Assembly: GCA_951813285.1 (NCBI GenBank)
Contig: OX638355.1
Location: 3,119,136 to 3,183,135 of the forward strand
DNA: 64,000 nt
Direction of reading: 5' to 3'
DNA from: Terriglobia bacterium
Lineage (GTDB): Bacteria; Acidobacteriota; Terriglobia; Versatilivoradales; Versatilivoraceae
The position numbers and the translations under genes are program-made. The notes under the pieces were generated by a model, which searched no databases, had not been told where the DNA came from, and was given only the letters and a program-made list of their open reading frames with translations. Each line of letters starts with the position of its first letter. The stretch's first letter is position 1. Shown here piece by piece: positions 26,944 to 36,511 of the stretch.

Positions 26944-27402
26944 GTGAAACCAAAGACGCTTGCATTGTCCGTTGCCGTGCTGATTGCAGCCGCCGCGGGC
27001 TGTAGCCGGAATGCCGGTCCCCCTGTCGCGGCTGCCTTGGAAAAAGACTTTCAGCAGTCACTTTCCGGAGCGACGCTTGTCGGCCACTTCACGGTGGGGG
27101 ATCGGAAAGATCTGCGAGAGGAAAAGTACGCCATCACCAAGGTTTCCAAGATTCCAGGCGGCCTTTGGCTCTTTCAGGTCCGAATTCAATATGGCAAGCG
27201 TGACATTACCCTGCCGCTTCCGCTCAATGTTCAGTGGGCGGGAGACACTCCGGTCATCACTCTGACTGACTTGAGCATCCCGAACCTTGGAACCTACACC
27301 GCCAGAGTGTTGATCTATCGAGACCAGTACGCCGGAACCTGGAGCGGCGGCGATGTGGGCGGGCAGATGTTTGGGCGAGTGGTTCGTGACGCGAACCCTT
27401 GA
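26944..27402 (+). CDS. Small putative lipoprotein of unknown function
   Basis: This 152-residue protein begins with GTG, with AAGGAAG 6-7 bases before it. The N terminus is a lipoprotein signal: KPK followed by a hydrophobic stretch and a lipobox AAGC (Cys at about 20). The mature part is a beta-rich domain of about 125 residues (EKYAITKVSKIPGGLWLFQV, PLNVQWAGDTPVITLTDL, DQYAGTWSGGDVGGQMFG). I cannot assign it to a named family. It converges with the hydrolase gene that ends at 27422, 19 bases away. Confidence 0.7.
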   Translation: MKPKTLALSVAVLIAAAAGCSRNAGPPVAAALEKDFQQSLSGATLVGHFTVGDRKDLREEKYAITKVSKIPGGLWLFQVRIQYGKRDITLPLPLNVQWAGDTPVITLTDLSIPNLGTYTARVLIYRDQYAGTWSGGDVGGQMFGRVVRDANP

Positions 27403-27421
27403 GTGTCCGGATTCCCGGCAG

Positions 27422-29122
27422 CTATCGGTAGCGCACCGTCAGTTCGACCTTTTCCACCTGCATCCGGGGCTGGGTATCGGCTACCGGACTGGTGCGCCGA
27501 ATCCCCAGCAGATTGGCGCCGGCAACCAGCTGCGTCCCCCGCGGCCGGAACGTGAGCCACCCCTCTTCAATTGCGGGCTGAGCCAGTAGCGCACCGTTCA
27601 GTCTCACCTCGATCTCCCGGTCGATCCCTTTTCGTGGAGGCAGGTTGTAATAGCTGTCGGGAGGCTGGGCCTTGCGGGCCCGGATCCTGGCCTGCATGAA
27701 TCGCTTGACGAATGTGCGCTCCAGTTTTTGGGTATCGGGCAGGGACCGGGCGGCCGGGTCCGACAGCAAAATCCGCAGGCTGAGGGGTTCGATCCGGTCC
27801 GGATTCCGACCCAGGTCGTCCGCCACCTCCAATCGAAGCAGGGTATCGGCATTGCCGTCATTGGCCAAGCCGGCCGGGAGTTGGGCCATCATGTTGGAGT
27901 TGGCATAAAAATATCGGGGCGTGTGCCATTTGTCCGGCTCCAGCGAGGGGTGTCCGCCTCCACCCCGACGCTGCATCACGAAGGTCTTGTCCCGATCTCT
28001 CAGCGTTGCCGCAATGCCCATTTCCCGGTAGGCCTGCAGGTGGGTCTCCCAGACCGGTGTCTCGCTCCACTGCGCTGATCTCCAGACGTGGACCACGGGG
28101 TCGGGGAAGGGAACTCCGATTCGGGCTGCCGGCTCGGGACGACCGTAAGAGAAGTTGAAGGTGTGGATGCCGTCAGCTCCCTGCCTCCACCAGTTGGCGA
28201 AGATCCCGCGAAAGACCTCAAGGGGCGGCCATTGATAGCCGTCGCTGCTGTGCCAGTCGTCCAGGCTGGGATAGAGCTTGATGTTGCGGTGCCGGGTGAA
28301 GGACCGGTAGCCCTGAATGTCGACCTCGAAGGAACGCACTCCCAGGGCGAATAGATCCACAATCTGCTCCCGGGCCCAGGTTTCCACGTCCAGGCCGTCG
28401 AAGTGGGCGCCCTCAACCGTCTCCGGAACCCTGGCCGACAAAAGGAAAGGACGGTTGCGCTTGCGTTCGAACTCCAGGAGCATGGAACGGAGCTCGCGCA
28501 TGAACTCCGTGAGGTGGTGGCGCAGTTGCCACTGCCTGCCGGGAGGCAGCACCGGAGGGGCGCGGGCGAAGTCGATATCAATGCCGTCGAAGTCGTAGTT
28601 TTCAGCCACCTCCCTCAAGATGCTCAACTTGTAGTCCCTGACGCCCTGAACGGCAAAATTCCACATCCCCGAATCTCTCCAGGGCAGATGGATCAGCCAG
28701 TCGGGGTGGGATTCCTTGAGTGAGATCTGGCGGGTGGGTTGCAGGTGCAGGTCGTTGTCGCCGCCGTTGATTCGATAGGCAAAAAAGGCTTCCAGCTTTC
28801 GCTTGCGCGTTTCTTCCAAAAAGATCCGGACGGGATCGATGCCCTCATCCAGCCATCTTTGGTAGCCGGGATGGTCGTAGGTCTCGGCGTAGTGGGGCAG
28901 GATCTTGCTGGGGTAGGGCGCCTGGTGGCCCTCTCCCCAATTCCACCACAGGCTGTCGATATGAGTCGGGAAGTGGTCAATGAAGTCAAACTTGTAATCG
29001 ACCAGATCCCGGATGTCCGGGTCAGTGAAGGTGGGGTCCCCGTGTATGGCGTCCCGGTTGACCACCACCCTGCGGCGACGGTTGACTGCCGCCAGGTGTT
29101 GAGCTGAAAGCTTGAATGGCAC
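27422..29122 (-). CDS. Putative TIM-barrel glycoside hydrolase-like protein
   Basis: This protein has about 566 residues and no clear signal peptide. The central part has the alternating beta-alpha pattern of a TIM barrel. The strand FDGIDIDFARAPP carries acidic residues in the position of a glycosidase acid/base, and the helix TEFMRELRSMLLEFERKRN and the segment LLSARVPETVEG follow. After the barrel comes a beta-rich C-terminal domain (about 420-566). The chosen start is GTG 29122, because AAGGAT from the FecR gene's stop region lies 7 bases before it and because the frame further upstream runs through the Ser/Arg tail of the FecR gene in another frame. The exact family is uncertain; GHL-type or DUF proteins are alternatives. 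Confidence 0.6.
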   Translation of the reverse strand: MPFKLSAQHLAAVNRRRRVVVNRDAIHGDPTFTDPDIRDLVDYKFDFIDHFPTHIDSLWWNWGEGHQAPYPSKILPHYAETYDHPGYQRWLDEGIDPVRIFLEETRKRKLEAFFAYRINGGDNDLHLQPTRQISLKESHPDWLIHLPWRDSGMWNFAVQGVRDYKLSILREVAENYDFDGIDIDFARAPPVLPPGRQWQLRHHLTEFMRELRSMLLEFERKRNRPFLLSARVPETVEGAHFDGLDVETWAREQIVDLFALGVRSFEVDIQGYRSFTRHRNIKLYPSLDDWHSSDGYQWPPLEVFRGIFANWWRQGADGIHTFNFSYGRPEPAARIGVPFPDPVVHVWRSAQWSETPVWETHLQAYREMGIAATLRDRDKTFVMQRRGGGGHPSLEPDKWHTPRYFYANSNMMAQLPAGLANDGNADTLLRLEVADDLGRNPDRIEPLSLRILLSDPAARSLPDTQKLERTFVKRFMQARIRARKAQPPDSYYNLPPRKGIDREIEVRLNGALLAQPAIEEGWLTFRPRGTQLVAGANLLGIRRTSPVADTQPRMQVEKVELTVRYR

Positions 29123-29132
29123 CGGCAGATCC

Positions 29133-31535
29133 TTAACGCGTTTGAGATCGGCTTCGCGACTGGCTCCTGCTCGAACTCTTCGATTTGTTGCTTCGATTGG
29201 AAGAGCTTGACTTCGAGCGACTGGGGGTAGAGGCCCTGGAGGAGCTTTGACTGGAAGAGCTGCGAACCCTCGAGGTGGACCGGGACGGTGAAGGCCGTGA
29301 CGGGGTCGATACCCGCGAGGAGCTTCGGCTGGAGGGTCTGGAGACCGAAGGCGACGGCCGGCTGCGGCTGGGGGCGCTTCGGGCCCTCGAGGTGGACCGG
29401 GACGGTGAAGGCCGCGACGGGGTCGATACCCGCGAGGGGCTTCGGCTGGAGGGCCTGGAGACCGAGGGCGACGGCCGGCTGCGGCTGGAAGAGCTGCGAA
29501 CTCTCGAGGTGGACCGGGACGGCGAAGGCCGCGACGGCGTCGATACCCGCGAGGAGCTTCGGCTGGAGGGCCTGGAGACCGAACGGGACGGTCTGCTGTT
29601 GCTGGGAGAGCTTTGTCCTCGGACGCTGTCGACTCGAGAGGAACCTCTGGGCACGAAGCGAGGAGACGGCCGCACCGGAGGGACCGACGGCGCCGAAGGG
29701 GAAGACTCCGACACCGATTCAGCCGCACGCGGAGTCGAGCTTCTGGAGGGAGTCCCGCGCGGGATCGTACCTTGGGTGGCGGTGCGGCGGTTCAAGCGCC
29801 GCCAGCGCTCGAGCGAGTCCGACCGGTTTCCGCTCTTGGGAGGGGTGGCTGCTGGACGTGGAGGATTCACCGGCCCCGTGAGGTTTCGATCGACGTTACT
29901 CCGACCGCGGACCGCCGCCGGATTTGACGGTGACGACCGGTTGGGCCGGTTGGTGGATCTTACCGTGGACCTGTTGGCCGTCGTCCCCGGTGGCCGTAGA
30001 CCCGGCGCCGAACGACCCGCCTCGGGCTTGGTGGAAGAACGGACATTGGCCGGCCGGCCGGTCTGGACGTCGCTACGACCCAGGGAATCGACGAATCGGA
30101 CCATCTCCTGGCGCTGCTGGACGAAAGAGCGACGGGCGATGTTGCGCCGTGCGCGTCCGGTCGAAAAGAAGCGGGTTTGAGCGGTGGAGCCGGCACCTTG
30201 AGCCAAGCGGCGGGCTCTCTGAACAAGTCGTCCCTGACTGGCGCGATCGGGAACGACCGGAATCCGGCCCCGCATCAGGCTGGCCCGCCTTACCTCGGAG
30301 GCCTGCAGGGCGCGCGCATTCAGAATTTGTCCTCGGGAGAATTCCCGGGCGGCGACCAGGGTGGTGCCGTTGCGATGGCGGGCATTGCGATAGTTGTTGT
30401 AGATATTGATCCGGTTGTCGACCAGGATGGTAGAGCCGCGCCTGCCCGGCCTTGGGCGGCGGTGAGAACGACGGCCATACCAGGGGTAGTAAGGCTCTCC
30501 GGGCGCCAGGGGAATCCAGCCGTAATGTCCGAACCTCGAACCCAGGCCGATCCCTGGCCCGCCACGGCCGCCGTACCCGAAAAAGGCTACCAGGGCCGGT
30601 CGCCAATGGTGACGGGAGTAATAGGAGCCGGGATACCAGCCCCAACCGAAACGGGCGTGGCGGAACCAGCGCCCGTAGTGGTAGGGAGCCCAGCCCCAGG
30701 GGTCGTGGCTGACCCAGGTCCAGCCATAGTAGTCCAACCATGACCATCGCCCGTACCGATAGGGCGCCCAGCCCACCGTTACCGAGGGGAACCAGCAGCG
30801 GCCGTAGCTGGGAACGTAGACCCAACGGCCGTGATCATCCAGATCCTCAACACCGTAAATGCTGGGGTTCACGTAGCTGTAGGCCTTGGACTTCCTGAGT
30901 TGCCGGTCCCGGCGCACGTTCCAGAGGTCCCAGTCGTCCGCGGGATCGGCCTTGGCCAACTGGAATTCGATGTCCTGGTCTCCCCTGCGGACGATCATGC
31001 GTTGACCGGATTTGAGTGTTTCCGTCCCACTGGCCAATGCCACCTCGGCCCGTCCCTTCCGCACGGTGACAGTCACCCGGTCAAGACCGACGACTTCGAC
31101 CCGGTAGCGGCCATTCTTTTCCGGACGCACCGCCGCCAGCGGGGTTTCGATATCGATGTCTGCGTCTCCGCCCCTCAATTCGCTGTAAGTGAGGGTCCCG
31201 CGCTCCAGTTGAACTCGGAAGGTTCGATGGGCGAGATTGGCCAGTCGAACCGCGGAGTATTCGTTGAGGCGTAGAAAATTGGAATAGTCCAGCTGGAGTT
31301 CGGCGCGGGAAGCCGGTCCGGTGGTCAGAATGTCGGCTTCCACCAGCGCCATGTTGACCGTGGCCTGAATCGAATCTCCCGATTCGCCTCGCTGCACGGT
31401 GACATCGCCCTTGGCCAGGCTGAGCCTGGCGACACCCAGCGCCGGACCGGTCTCCGGCGACTGTGCCAGTGTCGAGTGATCGAAAGACACGGCAACGAGG
31501 GAAAGCAGAACCAAGATTCCGCGTCGACTTGTCAT
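29133..31535 (-). CDS. FecR-domain/DUF6600 protein with a long Ser/Arg-rich repeat tail
   Basis: This protein has about 800 residues. The start is ATG 31535, with GGGAGG 9 bases before it; an in-frame ATG at 31571 has no ribosome site. The signal peptide (GILVLLSLVAVSFDHSTLAQ) is followed by a FecR domain (about 38-170, GDVTVQRGESGD). A Trp/Tyr/Gly-rich DUF6600-type region follows (about 215-335, SWLDYYGWTWVSHDPWGWAPYHYGRW). The remaining 450 residues are basic and low in complexity, ending in about 200 residues of Ser/Arg/Pro. The tail is encoded by a 117-bp tandem repeat. FecR domains usually sense or scaffold at the periplasm; the basic tail may bind polyanions. The stop overlaps the start region of the downstream hydrolase gene. 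Confidence 0.8.
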   Translation of the reverse strand: MTSRRGILVLLSLVAVSFDHSTLAQSPETGPALGVARLSLAKGDVTVQRGESGDSIQATVNMALVEADILTTGPASRAELQLDYSNFLRLNEYSAVRLANLAHRTFRVQLERGTLTYSELRGGDADIDIETPLAAVRPEKNGRYRVEVVGLDRVTVTVRKGRAEVALASGTETLKSGQRMIVRRGDQDIEFQLAKADPADDWDLWNVRRDRQLRKSKAYSYVNPSIYGVEDLDDHGRWVYVPSYGRCWFPSVTVGWAPYRYGRWSWLDYYGWTWVSHDPWGWAPYHYGRWFRHARFGWGWYPGSYYSRHHWRPALVAFFGYGGRGGPGIGLGSRFGHYGWIPLAPGEPYYPWYGRRSHRRPRPGRRGSTILVDNRINIYNNYRNARHRNGTTLVAAREFSRGQILNARALQASEVRRASLMRGRIPVVPDRASQGRLVQRARRLAQGAGSTAQTRFFSTGRARRNIARRSFVQQRQEMVRFVDSLGRSDVQTGRPANVRSSTKPEAGRSAPGLRPPGTTANRSTVRSTNRPNRSSPSNPAAVRGRSNVDRNLTGPVNPPRPAATPPKSGNRSDSLERWRRLNRRTATQGTIPRGTPSRSSTPRAAESVSESSPSAPSVPPVRPSPRFVPRGSSRVDSVRGQSSPSNSRPSRSVSRPSSRSSSRVSTPSRPSPSRSTSRVRSSSSRSRPSPSVSRPSSRSPSRVSTPSRPSPSRSTSRARSAPSRSRPSPSVSRPSSRSSSRVSTPSRPSPSRSTSRVRSSSSQSSSRASTPSRSKSSSSNRSNKSKSSSRSQSRSRSQTR
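29269..29620. repeat. 117-bp (39-codon) tandem repeat within the FecR-protein gene
   Basis: The sequence CTCGAGGTGGACCGGGACGG starts at 29269, 29386 and 29503, exactly 117 bases apart. The repeat period is a multiple of three, and all six frames stay open for long stretches in it. Three units are clear and a partial fourth follows. Confidence 0.85.
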
Positions 31536-32058
31536 GACTGAGGACCTCCCGGTCTTGGAGACGGAATTCACTTGCCGAAAAATAACGGACTCGTCGGAAA
31601 GGCCTGAATTGGATCAGTATAGCTGGCGAGAAACGGTATTTCCACGATCAAGCCCTTCCTGTATGAGTCTTGAGCGGTGTCCAGGGCTGATGGCCGGTTG
31701 ACGAGTTTCATGGAATGTCCCGAGTGTGATGCAAGGGCCTCCAGGGGTGTTGCCTGCGGACCGGCAGGAAGCGCTGCCATCAATGGTCCTTATTATCAAT
31801 ATTTTGCGATAGGATAGAGGGTCGATTGAAAGCGCCGTCCAATGGGTCTTGGTGGCCTGATTGGGTCCGGCCGGGCGATTGAGGGGGATGGATCGCAACC
31901 CCGTGTGTTCAAATAGGTTGAATCGTCAGGTAAGTTGGCATAACGTTGCGTCTTGCTTTCAGGGTAGTTCGCCCGTATTTCCCACCGGGTTTCCGGTTCA
32001 TGCCAGGAAATTCGGGCGGAGGCTGCCAAACGAATCGGAATTGCGCAAGGAGTTCATA
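31536..32058. other. Divergent spacer upstream of FecR and PQQ-like genes
   Basis: No gene is supported. The region (523 bases) separates divergent genes and should contain both promoters. It includes an AT-rich stretch near 31790-31815 (TTATTATCAATATTTTGCGA). Confidence 0.45.
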
Positions 32059-33285
32059 ATGAGGCGTCCCGCCATCCTTCTTCTACTGCTTTCTCTGGTC
32101 CTGCTCCAACATCCAATGTCCGCTCAAGAAGAGGACTGGCCTCAATTCAGGGGGCCGGGGGGCCAGGGTCACGCTTCCGCCCGTGGCCTCCCAAAGGAAT
32201 GGAGCGAAACCAAGAATATCGCCTGGAAGGTTCCACTTCCGGGAAACGGCTGGTCTTCACCGGTCATTCAGGGCGAGAAGATCTGGTTGACCGCCTCGGT
32301 CGACGAAGGACGTTCGCTGCGAGCCTTGTGTCTGAGCCGAAGCGACGGAAAACTGCTCCACGACCTGGAGATCTTCCGCCAGGAGGAGGCGGGCCGCATC
32401 CATTCCAAAAACAGCCATGCCTCTCCCACTCCCGTTCTGGAAGGGGACAGAGTCTATGTCCACTTCGGAGCGCACGGCTCGGCCAGCCTTCGCAGCGACG
32501 GCAGGATCCTTTGGAAGCACCGGTTCGAGTACAATCATCGCCATGGACCGGCCAGTTCTCCGGTTCTGTTCGAGGACCTTCTCATCTACAACTGCGACGG
32601 CACCGACGTACAGTTTGTGGCGGCCCTGGACAAGCATACGGGGGAGTTGCGGTGGAAAAAGTCTCGCAAGGGGCGGATGGCTTACACAACACCGTTGACC
32701 ATACAGGTGGAGGGTAAGCCCCAATTGGTCAGCACGGGAGGCGATCAGGTCGTGACCTACCATCCACTCTCCGGAGAGGAGATCTGGCGGGTGCGCTACG
32801 ATGGGTTTTCGCTGGTTCCTCGCCCTGTTTTTGGCCTGGGATTGGTCTATATTTGCACGGGTTACCCCCATCCCTCACTCTATGCGATCCGCCCCGATGG
32901 CCAGGGGGATGTGACCGAGAGTCACGTGGCCTGGACCTTGAAACGAGGGGTGCCTCTGAATCCTTCTCCACTGTTGGTGGGAGAGGAGCTCTACATGGTG
33001 AGCGATCGAGGCATCGCATCTTGTCTGGACGCCCGGACCGGCAAGCACCACTGGCAGGAAAGGCTGCCGGGAGAGTACTCGGCTTCGCCGGTATATGCCG
33101 ACGGGAAAATCTATTTGCTGAACGAAGAGGGAGAGGCGACGGTCCTGGAGGTCGGGAAGGCGTTCAAGAAGCTGGGCAGCAACCGGTTGCCGGGTCGCAC
33201 CCTGGCCTCTTTTGCCGTGCATGGCCGCGCCATATACTTGAGAACCGACAGCCATCTCTATCGGATCGAAAAGCCAACCGGTTAG
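32059..33285 (+). CDS. Exported PQQ-like beta-propeller protein
   Basis: This protein has 408 residues. The start is ATG 32059, with AAGGAG 6 bases before it; the open frame continues upstream to 31861 but has no ribosome site. A signal peptide (AILLLLLSLVLLQHPMSA) precedes WPQFRGPGGQG, the typical start of PQQ-like repeat proteins of Planctomycetota and Acidobacteriota. The propeller blades show WKVPLPG, GRILWKHRF, GELRWKKSR, GEEIWRVRY and GKHHWQERL docking motifs. There is no catalytic PQQ site, so it is probably a binding or scaffold protein. It precedes the DapA-like gene by 66 bases and may be the first gene of the hydantoinase operon. Confidence 0.85.
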   Translation: MRRPAILLLLLSLVLLQHPMSAQEEDWPQFRGPGGQGHASARGLPKEWSETKNIAWKVPLPGNGWSSPVIQGEKIWLTASVDEGRSLRALCLSRSDGKLLHDLEIFRQEEAGRIHSKNSHASPTPVLEGDRVYVHFGAHGSASLRSDGRILWKHRFEYNHRHGPASSPVLFEDLLIYNCDGTDVQFVAALDKHTGELRWKKSRKGRMAYTTPLTIQVEGKPQLVSTGGDQVVTYHPLSGEEIWRVRYDGFSLVPRPVFGLGLVYICTGYPHPSLYAIRPDGQGDVTESHVAWTLKRGVPLNPSPLLVGEELYMVSDRGIASCLDARTGKHHWQERLPGEYSASPVYADGKIYLLNEEGEATVLEVGKAFKKLGSNRLPGRTLASFAVHGRAIYLRTDSHLYRIEKPTG

Positions 33286-33351
33286 TTGGTTGCGTAACTT
33301 TTTCCACACTGGAAGCGGCCCGATGAGGAGTACGGGCTTAGGAGTCCAAAG

Positions 33352-34281
33352 ATGACCAAGCTCCAGCTGAAAAGACTGGGAGGGGTCTGGTCGGCCACGC
33401 CGACACCGTTTACCAAGGATTTGAAAGTCGACACGGTGGCAGTCAGGAAAATGGTCGAGCACCATCTGCGTCTGGGAGTCCGGGGCCTCTTTCTGGCCGG
33501 CACCTGCGGAGAGGGTCCCTGGATGCCGGATGCGGAGCGACGGCGATTGGTGAGGGCGGTCAGCAAGTTCTCTCAAGATCGGCTGATGATCGCGGTTCAG
33601 GTTACCGACAACTCGGCCAGTCGCGTGGTCGCCAATATTCGAGCGGCCAAGGCGGATGGAGCTCAAATTGCCGTGGTCGCGCCACCGCTCTTCTTTCTCA
33701 ATGCCAATCCCCAGACCCTGACCAATCACTACCGTCAGATTCTGAGAGAGAGTGAGTTGCCTGTTGGCATCTATGATCGTGGACGCCACAGTTCGGTGGT
33801 CATCCCGGAGTCGGTTCTCGCTACCATTTACGCCGACCGCCGCGTCGTCATGGTCAAGGACAGCTCGTCCGACAATCAGCGGCGAGAGATTGCTTTGGCC
33901 GCCCGGCGGAAACGCCCCCGGTTGCGCCTGCTCAACGGCAATGAGTTTCAGTGTCTGGATTACTTGAGAGCCGGATATGACGGGCTGCTGTTGGGCGGCG
34001 GGATCTTCACCGGTTACCTGGCGGCGCAAATGGTCCAGGCGGTGGCGGCTCACGACTATGCCCGCGCCGAAAGAATACAGGTTCGCACCACGCGCATGCT
34101 CTACCCGGTCTACGGCGGCGACCGGTTGGCCTGCTGGCTCTCGGGATTGAAGCGTCTTCTGGTTGAGTTGGACGTGTTCCGGACCTGGTCGAACTACCTG
34201 GGCTACCCTCTGGATCGTGCCTGTATCCGCAACATCAAGCGGATTGTCGCCGAGAACCGGGACGTCCTGCTGCCGTCCTGA
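33352..34281 (+). CDS. DapA-family (DHDPS/NAL) class I aldolase-like protein
   Basis: This 309-residue protein belongs to the dihydrodipicolinate synthase/N-acetylneuraminate lyase superfamily. The Schiff-base lysine is Lys169 (VVMVKDSSS). The tyrosine of the usual YNxP motif is Tyr141, but the motif here is YDRG. The usual TT pair is Thr51-Cys52 (AGTCGEGP). These differences suggest the protein is not a standard dihydrodipicolinate synthase and acts on another keto acid. AGGAG lies 8 bases before the start. It lies between the PQQ-like gene and HyuA in the same direction, so it is likely to act in the same pathway. Confidence 0.85.
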   Translation: MTKLQLKRLGGVWSATPTPFTKDLKVDTVAVRKMVEHHLRLGVRGLFLAGTCGEGPWMPDAERRRLVRAVSKFSQDRLMIAVQVTDNSASRVVANIRAAKADGAQIAVVAPPLFFLNANPQTLTNHYRQILRESELPVGIYDRGRHSSVVIPESVLATIYADRRVVMVKDSSSDNQRREIALAARRKRPRLRLLNGNEFQCLDYLRAGYDGLLLGGGIFTGYLAAQMVQAVAAHDYARAERIQVRTTRMLYPVYGGDRLACWLSGLKRLLVELDVFRTWSNYLGYPLDRACIRNIKRIVAENRDVLLPS

Positions 34282-34375
34282 TTCCAACCAGGCCGGAAGA
34301 CGAATATCCGGTTTCATTCCGAAACTACCCCAATCCCGATTCCAGCCTCGGGGACTGCCTCCTCTCCCATCGTCA

Positions 34376-36511
34376 ATGTCGTTTCGGTTCAAGAGATCCA
34401 ACGGCCCCCGCGGCGCCATACGCATTGGCGCCGACGTTGGGGGGACCTTTACCGACGTGGTGGTCGTGGACGGGCAGGGGAATCTGTTCAGTCAAAAGGT
34501 TCCGTCGACTCCACCGAATTTTGAGCGGGCGGTCATCGCGGCCATTCGGGATTGGCTCGGCTCGACAGGGATATCCGGGGGTCGCGTCAGAGAAATCGCC
34601 CATGGTACGACGGTCGCGACCAATGCAGTGCTGGAACGCCGGGGAGCGAAGACGGCGCTGGTCACCACCAAGGGGTTCCGGGACGTTCTGGAGCTGAGAA
34701 GAATTCGGGTGCCGGTGCTCTACGACTGGTTCTTTGAAAAGCCAGGGGAACTGGTTGAGCGCTACCTGCGTTTCGAGGTGGATGAACGCATCCTGGCCAA
34801 CGGGGATGTCCGGACCCGCCTGCGCGAGTCGGAGCTGTGGGCTCTGAAGAAAAAGCTGGAGCGGGAGGCCGTGGAGTCAGTGGCCGTTTGTTTTCTCCAT
34901 GCCTATGCCTACCCGGAACATGAGATGATGGTGGGTCGCTTCCTGCGGAAGCATCTTCCCCGTCTGACGGTTTCACTTTCTTCGGAAATCCTGCCCGAAC
35001 GCAGGGAATACGAGCGTACGGCCACCACCGTGGTCAATGCCTATGTGCGCCCGGTGATGCACGGTTATCTGGGTGCGCTGCGGAGAAGTCTCCGCCGGAT
35101 GGAAATCGAGGCGCCCCTGCTCATCATGCAGTCGGCCGGGGGCTTGACCCCTGAAGACGATGCCGCCTCGCGTCCCGTTTTCGTCCTGGAGTCGGGACCC
35201 GCGGCAGGAGTCCTGGCGACCGCGGCCACCGCGGGCAAGTTGGGCCTGCCCAACGTGATTGCCTTCGACATGGGGGGAACCACGGCCAAGGCCTCCATGA
35301 TCGAAAACGGTCGGCTTGGCTACCATTCCGAATACGAGGTTGGGGCTTCCTTGTCTTCAGGCAGTCGGCTCATGGGCGGTAGTGGAGAGCTCGTTCGTGC
35401 CCCCAGCCTTGACATCGCCGAAGTGGGAGCCGGGGGAGGGAGTATTGCCTACCTGGATCGGGCCGGCGGGCTCCATGTCGGACCCCGAAGCGCCGGAGCC
35501 GTTCCGGGTCCGGCCTGCTACCATCGGGGTGGAATGGAACCGACGGTTACAGATGCCAACGTTGTCCTGGGTTACGTCCGGCCCGGCCCGCTGGCCAACG
35601 GGGAGGTCCATATCGATCCGGAAGCTGCACGGCGAGCCATTCACGACCGGATTGCCGGCCCCTTGGGCATAGACCCTTGCCAGGCTGCCGAAGGCATTCA
35701 CCGCATCGCCAATACGCGCATCATGAAGGCCTTGCGTGAGGTTTCAACCGAGCGGGGACGGGACCCCCGCGAGTTTGTTCTGATGGCTTTTGGCGGATCG
35801 GGACCGGTTCACGCGGCAGGCCTGGCCGATGAGCTCTCGGTTCGAACTGTAATGGTTCCGGGATTGCCGGGTCTGTTCAGCGCCCTCGGTCTGCTTTTCT
35901 CCAGCGTCGAGCGCCATGGAGTCCGCAGCTGCCTGCTGTCCATTGAGACCCTCCCTCCCCGGGAAATCGAGCGACTGAGGGAGATCCTTGGACAGGAGAT
36001 GCTGCCGTGGTTCCAGCAGAGGGGCTTTTCCGCGGAAAGCATTCAACTCGACTACAGTGCGGATATGCGTTTTGCAGGACAGAGCTCGGAGATCAGGGTT
36101 CCACTCCCGGCCGGGCCGCTGACGGCTCAGGATGTCAATGCCCTTCGCCAAACTTTTGAGGACGAGCACCAGCGGCTCTACGGACATCGGCCCGCCGCCG
36201 AGAACAGGGTCGAAGTACTTGCGGTGCGCCTGGTGGGAAAGGCCATGCGGGAGCAGGCAGAGGGGTTTCCTGAACCCGTGAAGCTGCAGGGTGAGAGGGC
36301 ACCCAGCCGTATGGCCTATTTCGGTTCGCGCCGGGGGGCGATCGACACCCCGGTGGTTGCCCGAACCTCGCTCCAGGGCGGCGCTCGGGGCCCGTTGTTG
36401 ATCGACGAGTATGACTCGACCATCGTCGTGCCACCCGGCATCCGGGTCTGGCTCGACGACCTTCAAAATGTCGTCATGGAAGGTGCGGCTCCCACCAATG
36501 AACACGGGTGA
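34376..36511 (+). CDS. hyuA: Hydantoinase/oxoprolinase large subunit (HyuA-type)
   Basis: This 711-residue protein has an ASKHA-type nucleotide-binding start (RIGADVGGTFTDVVVVDG), then the HGTTVATNAVLERRGAKTAL block. Later segments are VIAFDMGGTTAKASMIE and FGGSGPVHAAGLADEL. This is the ATP-dependent HyuA/OplA family that cleaves hydantoins, 5-oxoproline or similar cyclic amides, and needs the HyuB partner encoded directly after it. The open frame extends upstream to 34163 through the DapA gene, but the protein family begins at ATG 34376. Its stop overlaps the HyuB start by 14 bases, indicating coupling. The substrate is not known. Confidence 0.9.
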   Translation: MSFRFKRSNGPRGAIRIGADVGGTFTDVVVVDGQGNLFSQKVPSTPPNFERAVIAAIRDWLGSTGISGGRVREIAHGTTVATNAVLERRGAKTALVTTKGFRDVLELRRIRVPVLYDWFFEKPGELVERYLRFEVDERILANGDVRTRLRESELWALKKKLEREAVESVAVCFLHAYAYPEHEMMVGRFLRKHLPRLTVSLSSEILPERREYERTATTVVNAYVRPVMHGYLGALRRSLRRMEIEAPLLIMQSAGGLTPEDDAASRPVFVLESGPAAGVLATAATAGKLGLPNVIAFDMGGTTAKASMIENGRLGYHSEYEVGASLSSGSRLMGGSGELVRAPSLDIAEVGAGGGSIAYLDRAGGLHVGPRSAGAVPGPACYHRGGMEPTVTDANVVLGYVRPGPLANGEVHIDPEAARRAIHDRIAGPLGIDPCQAAEGIHRIANTRIMKALREVSTERGRDPREFVLMAFGGSGPVHAAGLADELSVRTVMVPGLPGLFSALGLLFSSVERHGVRSCLLSIETLPPREIERLREILGQEMLPWFQQRGFSAESIQLDYSADMRFAGQSSEIRVPLPAGPLTAQDVNALRQTFEDEHQRLYGHRPAAENRVEVLAVRLVGKAMREQAEGFPEPVKLQGERAPSRMAYFGSRRGAIDTPVVARTSLQGGARGPLLIDEYDSTIVVPPGIRVWLDDLQNVVMEGAAPTNEHG

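Noticed and set aside
29123-29728. N-terminal extension of about 200 codons for the TIM-barrel hydrolase
   Set aside because: It is an alternative frame of the FecR tail repeat, with Pro/Arg-rich composition and no homology to hydrolases.
29275-30180. 301-codon frame on the plus strand in the Ser/Arg tail region
   Set aside because: The Asp/Glu/Arg/Leu repeat is the antisense translation of the 117-bp repeats of the FecR gene, whose signal peptide, domains and ribosome site support the minus frame.
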